A DNA stretch of 64,000 bases from Gammaproteobacteria bacterium (GTDB lineage: Bacteria; Pseudomonadota; Gammaproteobacteria; Thiohalomonadales; Thiohalomonadaceae): NCBI GenBank assembly GCA_023228645.1, contig JALOAT010000009.1, positions 37,272 through 101,271 of the forward strand. Reading direction: 5' to 3'. Both the position numbers and the translations under genes were made by a program. Below the pieces are notes generated by a model, which worked only from the letters and a program-made list of their open reading frames with translations, did not search any database and was not told the origin of the DNA. Positions 55,682-64,000 of the stretch are shown piece by piece (position 1 is the first letter of the stretch; each line of letters begins with the position of its first letter).

Positions 55682-58600
55682 GCCAGCGTTTCCTGCTTGG
55701 CCACGCTGAGCACCGGTCCGAACACCGTGTGCGCCAGCTCCGCGAAAGTCTCGTCGAGCGGGTCGTCGATGCCGCGGAAGGCCAGGGCATTGCACGGGTC
55801 CACGGCCTCGCTGTAAAGGTTGCCGAAATCGCTGGGCTGCCACGCGGACCGCGCGGCGCTCATGGCGTCCTTGCCGCCGGCATCGGCCTGGGCGAAAGCC
55901 CAGGCCGTGCGCGGAAAAAACGCCACGGGTTGCTGCCGGCCGCTGTGATAGATGCGCAACAGATCGGCCAGCACACCCATGGGCTCGCGCACCGGCGCCA
56001 GGGTCAGGCGGACATCGCTGGCCAGGTGGAGGGCAAGGCCAGCGGCCGGATTGATGGCGCAATGGGCGAGGTGGCGGATCCACAACGCCAGCACATCGTT
56101 GCCGCCGAGTTTGCCGTGACGGTAGCGCAGCAGGCCATTACTGGTGAGCCCGTCGAGCCAGCCGCGCAGGCGTGTGCCGGCGACATCGAGGTCCACTTCC
56201 AGCGGCGCCAGCGGCGTGCCCAGGTGCGGGCGCAGGGCGGCCACATAATCGTCCAGCGAAGCGGCGCAGGCGGCGAAGGCGAAGGCGCCGAAATGGCCGC
56301 TCGGCAGCAGGCCTTCGGCCTGAAGGCGCGGCTGGTGCGCGGCGCTGTCGCCGCCATCCAGCAGGGCGGTGAGCAGGTCCTGCTGGACTCCGTAGCCCGT
56401 GAGGCGATCCAGTTCGAAGGGCTCGGTGTCTTCGAGCACCGCCTCGGCATCGTCCAGCGTGATGCCGAGGCGCCGGTGCAGGAAATGGCGCGCAGGATGG
56501 CGGAAGAAGTCGATCAGATCGGCGAGTTCGACGACGGTCTCGCCCTGCTCCACTTCGGTCAGCGGCGCCTCGCAAAAGGGCGCCAGGGCGCGGCGCTCGC
56601 CGGCCTGCGCCTGTGCACCCGGCAGCCATTCACCGGCATAGCTGAACAGGCGCGCATCGGCGCCGAAGTAGCGCGTGCTGAACGGTTGCAGGGCCTGTTC
56701 GATGACCAGGCGCTCGCGCACCCCGCCGGTGGCGAAGGCGAAGCCCTGCTCCACATGATCGAGCAGTTCGCTCACCAGCACGGACGGCAGCATGAGGTTG
56801 TTGTCGCGCAGGTCGCGGCCCACGTAACTGATGTAGAACACGTCGCGCGCGGCGAGCAGTGCTTCCAGGAAGGTGTAGCGATCGTCATCGCGGCGCGAGC
56901 GATCGCCCGCACGCGGCTGCTGGGCCATGCGATCGAAGCCGAGCGGGCGCTGCACCCGCGGGAAGGCCTGGTCGTTCATGCCCACCAGGCACACCACGCG
57001 GAAGGGTACGCTGCGCAGGGGCACCAGGGAGCAGAAGGTGACCGGGCCGGCGATGAAGCGCTGCTCGGGCTCGCTCTCGGTGAGGGCGCGTTGCAGGTGA
57101 TCGCGCAGCAGATCGAGCCCGAAGGCCTCGGTGAATCCACCGCGGCGCGCCTGGTCGTGCAGTCGGTCCACGGCCTCGCGTACCGCTTGCAGCGGTGCGC
57201 TGTCGTCCTCGTCCGTGTCGAAGAAGGCCTCCAGCAGTTCGTTGACGAGCGCCATCCAGCCATCGGCCGTGTACTGGCCTTGCAGGCGCGCGGCGAAGCG
57301 TTCGAGGCGCTCGACGAAACTGCGCAGCCGGCCGAGTGTCTCTGCCTGCGAGCCTTCCACGTGCGCATAGGGCAGCACACCGTTGAACAGATCCGCGTCC
57401 GGCGACATACCGTAGCCGAGTAACAGGCGGCGGAAGCCGAAGGCCCAGGTGTTGGCCTCGTCATCGGGCAGGCCCGCCGCGGCGCGTCCGGCGCCGTCCA
57501 GGCCCCAGCGGATGTGGGTGTCGCGCACCCAGGCGCGCGCGCGTTCGTAGTCGTCTTCGTCCAGGCCGGCGCGGCGCAGCACGGCGGGCACTTCCAGGAT
57601 GGACAGCACCTCGCTGGCGGTGAAGCGGCTGCGCGGCAGATCGAGCAGGGTGAGGAAGGCCGACAACACGGACGCGCTGGCGGCGCGGCTGCGATCGGCG
57701 ATGGTCCAGGGGATGTGGCGGCCTTCCGCGGCGCCGAACACCGCCTCAATGTAAGGGGCGTAGGCGTCGACGTCGGAAGCCATCACCACCACGTCGCGCG
57801 GGCTGAGGCTCGGGTCGGCATCGAACAGCGCCTGGAGCTGATCGTGCAACACCTCCATTTCGCGCATGGGACCGTGGCAGGCGTGCACCTGGAGCGAAGC
57901 ATCGCCGTCGTCGAGCAGGGCCTTTTGTTCGCGGCCGGATTCGAGCAGCAGGATGTCACGCTGCAACTGCGCGAGCAGGGTATCGCCCGGCGCCGGCTCG
58001 AACAGTTCCTCGTCTTCCAACGGGTGGTCGTGCAGCAGTTCGATGAAGTCGCGGCCCTGGCGGGCCATGGAGGCAAGCAGCGGATGGCCGACGCTGAAGT
58101 AGTCGCTGCGATCGGGTTGGCCCAGCCGCGCCCACTGGCGGCGCAACCGCGCCAGGTTGCGCTCGTCACGGATGTCGCCCCAGTACAGCAAACAGGGATT
58201 GAGCACGAACAGGTGGACGTCGATCACCTCCGCCAGCCGTGCTAGCACCGCAAGGTAGGCGGGCGGGATGGACGGCACCGCGAACACGCACACGCGCGCC
58301 GGCAGGCGTGTGGTGTCCGGGTCCGAGGACAGGAAGCGGCGCAGCAAGGTCACGCGATGCGGGCCGTGCGGCTGAGCGGCCAGTGCGCGCCACAACTGCG
58401 CCTGCCAGTCGTGGGGTTCGGCGCCCCGCTCCCAGTCCTGGATGAGTTCGGGGCGATACACCAGGTATTGGTCGAACACGTCGGCGATGCGCCGCGCCAG
58501 CTGCCAGCGACGAAACGCCGGCCGCTCGCCGCTGAGATAGTGGCGCAGAGGTTCGAAGCCTGGTCTTGCGAGAAATTCCGGCAGCAGGCCGAGCAGGCGC

Positions 58601-58875
58601 CACGCCAGGGTGTCACGGTCCCAGGCCGATTCCTCGCCCGCTTCCGGGATCTGCTCGGCGAGCAGCCGCCACACGAAGGCGGCGGGCATGAAGAAGCGCA
58701 GGTTGGCCGCCACGCCGGTGCGCTCGGCCAATTGCAGCGACAGCCAGCGCGCCATGCCCTGGGTCTGCACCAGGAACCACTCCGGCGCCATGGCATCGGG
58801 CAACGGCTCCGCGGTCGCCTCCACGAGGCGCTCGCACAGAAGCTCCAGCCGGTTGGAATGATAGACGCGCAACAT
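55678..58875 (-). CDS. recC: Exodeoxyribonuclease V gamma subunit RecC
   Basis: RecC recognises Chi and holds the complex together. The 1065-residue protein begins MLRVYHSNRLELLCERLVEA, a typical RecC start, and has TQGMARWLSLQLAERTGVAA NLRFFMPAAF and QGRDFIELLHDHPLEDEELF. It lacks functional helicase motifs, as expected. It is somewhat shorter than E. coli RecC (1122). It is the first gene of recC-recB-recD, with 4-bp overlaps between members. Confidence 0.96.
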
Positions 58876-59392
58876 GGGCGGCTATGGTAACCCAAGCCCG
58901 GCCTGGGAATCGCGAGAGTCACAGCGGACGCATGGGAAGAGAAATGCGTTAACCACGGGATACAGTAAGGTCACGTTGCCGCGCAGCGGCTACGTGACAA
59001 GTGCGCTCGGAAGATGTCACGTAGCTGCGCAACGTGACCTAACGCAACCGGCATGGATGCAGGAAGTAGGCAATGCATGGAGCGAATTGCCGAAGAACGG
59101 GATAAGGGGATCAATGAACCAACAGCCGCATCTGGATTGATCCCCTCTCCCCAGCCCTCTCCCGAAGGAAGAGGGCGTGTGCGCGCAAGATGTGACTAAG
59201 AGACAGCCCGGAGGGAGAGGGGGTAAGAAGGCTGCGCCACGGCAAAAAGTGACCAAGAGACAGACCGGAGGAAGAGGGGCAGGAAGGGCTGGCGATAAAG
59301 GCTGGATGTGTTCAAGAGACAGCCCACGGGCAGGGATAACTCTTGATGGAATGCGCCCCGTGTCCCCCGTGGTGAATGGCTTTTTCGTCTTT
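58876..59392. repeat. Repeat-filled gap: family A and three IS50-like ends
   Basis: Family A palindromes lie at 58968-59047. AGATGTGACTAAGAGACAG (59188-59206), AAAAGTGACCAAGAGACAG (59245-59263) and GGATGTGTTCAAGAGACAG (59304-59322) are three ends in the same direction, each followed by a CCCGGAGGG-like or CCCACGGG sequence. No matching left ends are seen. CCCTCTCCCGAAGGAAGAGG-type palindromes lie between. No gene is supported. Confidence 0.7.
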
Positions 59393-60703
59393 CTACCGCC
59401 GCTCCACCGTAAGCCTGAGGAAGTGCGTGGAGCAGGAGATGCACGGGTCGTAATTGCGGATGCCCGATTCGAGGCGCAGGCGCAGGCCTTCGTCGCTCAT
59501 GTGCAGCGACTCCATGACGCTGGCACGCATGTCCGCCTCCATCTGTGCCTGGTTCTGGCTGGTGGGCGGGATGATGGTAGCGTGCGCCACGTTGCCTTGG
59601 GCATCCATTTCATAGCGGTGCCAGAGGATGCCGCGCGGCGCCTCGGTGCAGCCCGAGCCCACGCCCGCGCGGGGCACCACGTCCACGTGCGGCTTGGGCG
59701 GCCGGTCGTAGGCTTCGAGCAGGCGGATGGCCTCGACCATGGCGAGGTGCAATTCGATGGCTCGCGCCAGGGCGCTGTGATACGGGTTGTTGCTCGGCCA
59801 GGCGACCGGGGTCTCGCCCAGCAGCTTCGCCGTGGAGGGCGGCAGCCGATCCAGGTTGTTGTTCAGGCGCGGTGTGGGCCCCACCCAGTAGGGCGCGCCG
59901 TGCAGGTGCGCGTGCAGTGCCGTGGAGTGGGGCTGCTGGAATTCCTGGAAGTGCTGCGGGAATTCGCTCACGTCGATGTTCAGGCCGCGGTCGGAGACGA
60001 TGCGGCCGTAGTTCATGGGATATTCATCGTCGGCACGCAGGGACACGCTGGGGACGTCGCGCGTCACCTCCGGTACTTTGAGGTTGCCGACCCAGCGCAC
60101 CATGGCCTCCGCGTGGGGCAGCGCCTCCTTGAGTTTATGCAGCATGTCCCTGGCCTCGCCGCGAGCCGGCGCGCGATAAAAACCGCCGGGCACGGCGCCC
60201 ACCGGATTCACCGGCCGGCCGCCCATGATCTTCAGGATGGCGTTACCGAGCCCCTGCAAATGCATGCCGCGCCGCACCTCGTGGGGATAGTCCTTGGCCA
60301 TCTGGATGGCGTCCGGAAAGCCGAGGAAATCCGGCGCGGCGAGCAGATGGATGTGCAGGGCGTGACTTTCGATCCACTCGCCGCAGTAATACAGCCGCTT
60401 CAGGTCGCGGATGGGCTGCGGCACATCCACACCGAAGGCCATCTCGATGGCGTTCGAGGCGCTCATCTGGTAAGCCACCGGACAGATGCCGCAGATGCGC
60501 GCGACGATGTCCGGCACCTCGCGCCAGGTGCGCGAACGCAGGAAGTGTTCGAAGAAGCGCGGCGGCTCGAAGATCTTCAGGCGCAGGTCGGTGACCTGGC
60601 CGTTCTCCAGGCGCACGAACAATGCCCCCTCGCCTTCCACGCGCGTGAGGATGGGGATGTCGACACGCCGCACGCCCTGCGCCTGTCCGCTCACGTCGTT
60701 CAT
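59393..60703 (-). CDS. hydA: Group 3b [NiFe] hydrogenase large (alpha) subunit
   Basis: ATG at 60703 (MNDVSGQAQGVRRVDIPILT) overlaps the small-subunit stop (ATGA) and gives 436 residues; the longer open frame is read out of phase with the small subunit and is rejected. The NiFe site cysteines are in RICGICPVAYQM and DPCISCSTH. Nine residues (FLRLTVERR) follow the last histidine and would be removed by a maturation protease. TRVEGEGAL is the N-terminal large-subunit motif. Group 3b enzymes couple H2 with NAD(P) in the cytoplasm. It is the last gene in the order beta-gamma-delta-alpha. No protease or hyp genes are visible. Confidence 0.95.
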   Translation of the reverse strand: MNDVSGQAQGVRRVDIPILTRVEGEGALFVRLENGQVTDLRLKIFEPPRFFEHFLRSRTWREVPDIVARICGICPVAYQMSASNAIEMAFGVDVPQPIRDLKRLYYCGEWIESHALHIHLLAAPDFLGFPDAIQMAKDYPHEVRRGMHLQGLGNAILKIMGGRPVNPVGAVPGGFYRAPARGEARDMLHKLKEALPHAEAMVRWVGNLKVPEVTRDVPSVSLRADDEYPMNYGRIVSDRGLNIDVSEFPQHFQEFQQPHSTALHAHLHGAPYWVGPTPRLNNNLDRLPPSTAKLLGETPVAWPSNNPYHSALARAIELHLAMVEAIRLLEAYDRPPKPHVDVVPRAGVGSGCTEAPRGILWHRYEMDAQGNVAHATIIPPTSQNQAQMEADMRASVMESLHMSDEGLRLRLESGIRNYDPCISCSTHFLRLTVERR

Positions 60704-61530
60704 GGTGGCGTCTCCGTGTGCGAGGTGGGCAACGGGGCATAGTCCGCCTGTCCGGCAAGCCAGCGTTCGGAGGCCGCCTTGAAGGGCGGCGACCAGCTGT
60801 AGATGAAGCGCAGGCGGTGTACGAGGCCGTCGCGCGGCAGGCCGGCGCCGATGAAGCGCCGGCCCATGGCCTCGATGTTGGCGGTCTCCGCCGGCCCGAA
60901 GCAGCTGTAACAGTCGCGCTCCTGGTGCGGGCACAGGGCGCCGCAACCGGTGCGGGTGATGGGCCCCATGCAGGGTTTTTCCTGCGCCACCAGCACGCAC
61001 ACGTTGCCGTCTCGCTTGCATTCCAGACACACCGATTCGCTGGGGATGCGCGGTTGCACGCCGGCGAGCAGGCTGTTGATCACGTACTTGACCTGCCCCT
61101 GGTCCGGCGGACAGCCGGCCAGCTCCGCATCGACGTGGATGTGTTCGGAAAACGGCGTCGAGGTGGGCAGCACGTCGATATGTTCGGGCAGGGTGTAGAA
61201 CGAGGTCTTGTAGCTGTGCAGATCGCCCCAGTTGCGCAGCGCCTGGATGCCGCCCGCCGTACCGCAAGCGCCGATGGCCACCACCAGCGTGCTGTTCTCG
61301 CGGATCTTGCGGATGCGCTCCACCTCGTCCGGTGTGCTCACCGATCCCTCCACGAAGGACACGTCGTACTTGCCGTAAGGACCGTCGCCCAACTCGCTGG
61401 TCGCCTCGATGAAATAGGCGATCTCCAGCCGCTCGGCCAGTTGCAGCAATTCGTCCTCCAGGGTCAGGAACTGCAGCTGGCAGCCATCGCACGAACTGAA
61501 CTTGTGTACGGCGATGCGCGCCTTGGCCAT
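60700..61530 (-). CDS. hydD: Group 3b [NiFe] hydrogenase small (delta) subunit
   Basis: The 276-residue protein begins MAKARIAVHKFSSCDGCQLQ, with the proximal-cluster CxxC, then GACGTAGGIQALRNWGD and LAGCPPDQGQ. The cysteine-rich C-terminal half (CLECKRDGNVCVLV, PCMGPITRTGCGALCPHQER, DCYSCFGP) supplies the other Fe-S clusters. There is no twin-arginine signal, so the enzyme is cytoplasmic. It starts 1 bp after the gamma-subunit stop and overlaps the alpha start by 4 bp. Confidence 0.95.
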   Translation of the reverse strand: MAKARIAVHKFSSCDGCQLQFLTLEDELLQLAERLEIAYFIEATSELGDGPYGKYDVSFVEGSVSTPDEVERIRKIRENSTLVVAIGACGTAGGIQALRNWGDLHSYKTSFYTLPEHIDVLPTSTPFSEHIHVDAELAGCPPDQGQVKYVINSLLAGVQPRIPSESVCLECKRDGNVCVLVAQEKPCMGPITRTGCGALCPHQERDCYSCFGPAETANIEAMGRRFIGAGLPRDGLVHRLRFIYSWSPPFKAASERWLAGQADYAPLPTSHTETPP

Positions 61531-61531
61531 G

Positions 61532-62380
61532 TCAGAACCCCTTCACCGGCATGAGCCGGCGCACCCGTTGGTAGGGAAACACGGGACCGTCCTTGCAGAT
61601 GAAGTCGGGACCGTACTGACAGTGGCCGCAATGGCCGAGGCCGCATTGCATGCTGCGCTCCATGGAGACGAAGATGTCGTCGATAGGGCGACCGCGGCGC
61701 AGCAGTTCCTCAGCCACGGCGCGCATCATGGGCTCCGGTCCGCACATCATGGTCATGCCTTCGATGGCCTCCGCCGGCAGATCATCGAGCAGTTGCGTGA
61801 CCAGGCCGGTGCGTCCGGTCCAACCCGGCGCTGCTTCCTGGGACGCGAACATGCACACAGTGTCCGGTGCCTTGCACCAGTTCTCGAAGCGCTCACCGTA
61901 GATCAGGTCGTCGGGTTTGCGCACACCGTGGCAGACGCTGATCTTGCCGTACTGGTCGCGCCGCGCGTGGGCGTACTGCACCACCGAGGCGGTGGGCGCA
62001 CAGCCGATGCCACCGGTGATCACCAGGATGTTCCTGCCCTTGGCCTGCGCCATGGGCCAGCCGGTGCCGAAGGGTCCGCGCAGGCCCATAACATCGCCGG
62101 GTTTCACACGCACCATGCCCTCGGTGACACGGCCCACCGCGCGGATGGTGTGATCGATGAACTCGCTATCACCCGGGTCGGAGGAAATGGAGATGGGCAC
62201 CTCGCCCACCCGGGCGAGGTACAGCATGTTGAACTGTCCCGGCGCAAAGGTGTAGGCGGCGCGCTGCGCCGGATCGGTGAGGCGCAGGCGCAGCGTATTG
62301 ATGCCCGGCGCCTCCTCGATGTTGTCCATCACCTCGGCGGCCATGGGCAGGTAGGGATTGGTGTTCGGCAAGGCGCTCAT
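61532..62380 (-). CDS. hydG: Hydrogenase gamma subunit, FAD/NAD(P)-binding
   Basis: ATG at 62380 (MSALPNTNPYLPMAAEVMDN) overlaps the beta stop (ATGA) and gives 282 residues. It is a ferredoxin reductase-type protein: FAD-binding FAPGQFNMLYLARVGEVPIS, NAD(P)-binding VITGGIGCAPTASVVQYAHA and a C-terminal [2Fe-2S] motif CGLGHCGHCQYGPDFIC. It passes electrons between the Fe-S chain and NAD(P). The longer open frame runs inside the beta gene and is rejected. Confidence 0.94.
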   Translation of the reverse strand: MSALPNTNPYLPMAAEVMDNIEEAPGINTLRLRLTDPAQRAAYTFAPGQFNMLYLARVGEVPISISSDPGDSEFIDHTIRAVGRVTEGMVRVKPGDVMGLRGPFGTGWPMAQAKGRNILVITGGIGCAPTASVVQYAHARRDQYGKISVCHGVRKPDDLIYGERFENWCKAPDTVCMFASQEAAPGWTGRTGLVTQLLDDLPAEAIEGMTMMCGPEPMMRAVAEELLRRGRPIDDIFVSMERSMQCGLGHCGHCQYGPDFICKDGPVFPYQRVRRLMPVKGF

Positions 62381-63489
62381 GCTTTGAGTCCGGGTTCGGC
62401 GCGGAGGGCCGCCGCTTCTTCGGTGAGGTCGATGCCGGTGGGGCACCAGGTGATGCAGCGCCCACAACCCACGCAGCCCGACACGTCGAACTGCTTCCAC
62501 CAGGAACCCAGTTTGTGGGTGAGCCACTGGCGGTAACGCTGCTTCACCTGCGGCCGCAGCCGCGCGCCGTGGGTCGAACCGTGTTCCATGGTGAAACAGG
62601 CGTCCCACTGCCGGACGTGATCGCTCGACGTACCGCCCATGTCCGGCACTTCGTTTTCGCGGTGGCAAAAACACGTCGGACAAACCATCACGCAATTGGC
62701 GCAGGACAGGCAGCGCGCCGCCACGTCGTCCCAGCGCGGGTGGTCCAAGTTGTCGAACAACAGTTCGTAGATACCCTCGTTGTCGATGCGCCGGGTCTGT
62801 GACTGGGCCACCCGGGCGATCTGCTGCGCCGCCTGCTGGTGATGCTCCTCACGGGCGGGCTCCAGGGGGAGCTGTGCGGCGAGGGCCTCGCCGGCCTCGC
62901 TGCCCGTTTCCAGCAGGAAGGCGTCGTCCAGTTCGGTAAGGGCGATGTCGAAGGCCTCGGTCACCCGCGGACCGGCGCCCTGCGAGGCGCAGAAACAGGT
63001 GGACGTACACACGGAACAGTTCACCGCGACGATAAAGATGCTGCGACGGCGGCTCTCGAAATAGGGGTCCGTAAAGCTGGCGTGGCGCCCGGCGATGAAG
63101 GTGCGATCCTGCACGCGCATGCCGGCGATGTCGCAGGCGCGCGCACCAATGACCGCCGTAGGGCGGCCCTCGGGCAGGTGGGCGTGGAACGCGACCTGGC
63201 CATCGTGGCTGACGCTCCAGAGCCGTTCCTCGGCCGCAAAGGTGAAACGTTTGAGCGACTCGTGGCCGTGCACGAAATCAAACAGGCGCTCGCCGCCGTC
63301 GTGGGTAAGCCGGTAGCGGCCGGGCACCTGCTCGCTTTTATAGCCGCGCGGAAGTTCATCCGCGGAAGCAATTTCATCGAACACCACGGCGCCGGCCCGC
63401 GGCACCGGACCGAAGACGCGATAGCCCGCTTGGGCCAGCGTTTGAACAAGGGCATCAAACTTCGCCCGTGGCAAAAGCGCGGGTTCCAT
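62377..63489 (-). CDS. hydB: Hydrogenase beta subunit, 4Fe-4S protein
   Basis: ATG at 63489 (MEPALLPRAKFDALVQTLAQ) has AGGA 7-10 bases before it and gives 370 residues; a TTG two codons upstream is possible. Two ferredoxin-like cluster motifs lie near the C-terminus: CLSCANCVMVCPTCFC and CVGCGRCITWCP. An additional cysteine group, CSVCTSTCFC, is near residue 165, after a domain that has GARACDIAGMRVQDR. The fold is as in sulfhydrogenase/anaerobic sulfite reductase A-type subunits. It is the first gene of the operon. Confidence 0.93.
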   Translation of the reverse strand: MEPALLPRAKFDALVQTLAQAGYRVFGPVPRAGAVVFDEIASADELPRGYKSEQVPGRYRLTHDGGERLFDFVHGHESLKRFTFAAEERLWSVSHDGQVAFHAHLPEGRPTAVIGARACDIAGMRVQDRTFIAGRHASFTDPYFESRRRSIFIVAVNCSVCTSTCFCASQGAGPRVTEAFDIALTELDDAFLLETGSEAGEALAAQLPLEPAREEHHQQAAQQIARVAQSQTRRIDNEGIYELLFDNLDHPRWDDVAARCLSCANCVMVCPTCFCHRENEVPDMGGTSSDHVRQWDACFTMEHGSTHGARLRPQVKQRYRQWLTHKLGSWWKQFDVSGCVGCGRCITWCPTGIDLTEEAAALRAEPGLKA

Positions 63490-63517
63490 CCGCAATCCTC
63501 GCAGCCGATCCCGGATG

Positions 63518-63523
63518 AGTATA
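63518..63523 (-). promoter_or_regulatory. Possible -10 element of the hydrogenase operon
   Basis: TATACT on the minus strand, 29 bases before the hydB ATG. I see no good -35 element at the right spacing, so an activator or a chance match are both possible. Confidence 0.3.
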
Positions 63524-63539
63524 GGAACGCCTTGCGAAT

Positions 63540-64000
63540 CTGCGCGTTTCGTAGCCTGGATGAAGCGCAGCGGAATCCGGGGATAGTGGTGGTTGCTTGG
63601 AGCATGGTTTGTTGCTGGGGATGGGCTACGCCCGAAGATTATTTGACGGGGGTTTTCGCCCCCCTACGACGAGGTACTTTTCTTTGCGCGGCCAAAGAAA
63701 AGTACCCCAAAGAAGGGTGGCCCGGCGCACGAGAGCGAAGCGGCTTTGACGGCGACGGGCCAGTGGCCGCGATAGGCAGAGGCGAGACCGGGCCACCAGG
63801 TGTCCGCTCCCGCACCTGGCCTATCGGCCCCGCGTCGCGGCCACCCGCCCGAATCCCGCGCCGCCCTTCGGGCGGTCCCCTGCGCACCGGAGTCCGAATC
63901 GGGGTCCACGACGGGGCATCCTGCCCCGGCGTGGACGGCGCGCCATCCATGGCGCGCCCCCTGCGGGCCTCATCCGATTCGGACTCCGGTGCTCGGCGCG
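63540..64000. repeat. Repeat-derived DNA at the window end
   Basis: GTAGCCTGGATGAAGCGCAG (63552 on, family H) is followed by CTTTTCTTTGCGCGGCCAAA GAAAAGTACCCCAAAGAAGG, with a TTTCTTTG...CAAAGAAA palindrome at about 63678-63707, and GC-rich sequence. Open frames here read RAKKST-type peptides seen as artefacts of such repeats. No gene is supported. Confidence 0.5.

Noticed and set aside
59188..59322. Leftover sequencing adapter (Tn5 mosaic end)
   Set aside because: The sequences differ from the mosaic end at two or more positions and from each other, and the 30-kb element has paired ends and a 9-bp duplication. Read-level checks are still advisable.
60704..61492. Extension of the hydrogenase large subunit to 699 residues
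   Set aside because: The extra residues are read out of phase with the small subunit gene. The ATG at 60703 overlaps the small-subunit stop and starts at the family N-terminus.
63639..63950. Minus-strand frame of 103 codons
   Set aside because: It lies in repeat-derived DNA, has low-complexity Pro/Arg/Gly composition and reads the RAKKS-type peptide that comes from a dispersed repeat.

Overview
This is a GC-rich, gene-dense chromosomal segment from a gammaproteobacterium. The gene set suggests a sulfur- or hydrogen-oxidising member of the Chromatiales/Ectothiorhodospiraceae type. Points in favour are a full recCBD set, an E. coli-type gshA, a canonical long-loop cytochrome bd oxidase, a type I sulfide:quinone oxidoreductase with all three redox cysteines, a group 3b NAD(P)-linked [NiFe] hydrogenase, several multi-sensor c-di-GMP proteins, and many dispersed intergenic repeats. 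The taxonomic placement is inference from gene content only.

Layout. 1-8365: c-di-GMP block. It holds the 3' end of an HD-GYP gene and a minus-strand operon of a glycosyltransferase, a haem-motif diguanylate cyclase and a very large HD-GYP protein with a periplasmic solute-binding domain. 8548-18790: respiratory block. It holds a sigma-54 activator, cydA-cydB-cydX, sqr and cydD-cydC. 18791-20837: decayed DNA with a broken chemoreceptor gene. 20838-24203: small genes including a NifX-like protein, a DUF6858-like protein, a TorD-like chaperone, an FNR-type regulator and a Pmp3-type membrane protein. 24234-27833: Ku and LigD (end joining). 27955-29871: four overlapping genes for envelope/stress proteins. 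30479-33326: murU-like gene, Sel1 protein, beta-propeller lipoprotein. 33815-41291: a GAF/PAS/HD-GYP protein convergent with a Cache/PAS/GGDEF/EAL protein. 41460-49868: small membrane proteins, a hydrolase, tRNA-Asp, gshA, a NERD-like protein, a chemoreceptor and a protein with four exact 25-residue repeats. 50307-58875: recC-recB-recD. 59393-63489: group 3b hydrogenase operon. 63490-64000: repeat-derived DNA.

How the parts fit. Sulfide oxidation by SQR and the bd oxidase share the quinone pool, and CydDC is needed to assemble the oxidase. A sigma-54 (-24/-12) element lies ahead of cydA and opposite a sigma-54 activator gene with a four-cysteine PAS domain, which suggests redox-controlled expression. 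An FNR-type box lies ahead of the TorD-like gene, beside an FNR-type regulator with the matching recognition helix. Five c-di-GMP proteins (three HD-GYP, one GGDEF, one GGDEF-EAL) carry different sensors. The intergenic spaces hold at least five repeat families, including a 90-bp-period palindrome array, a 140-158 bp MITE-like element and a short element with IS50-like ends and a 9-bp target duplication.
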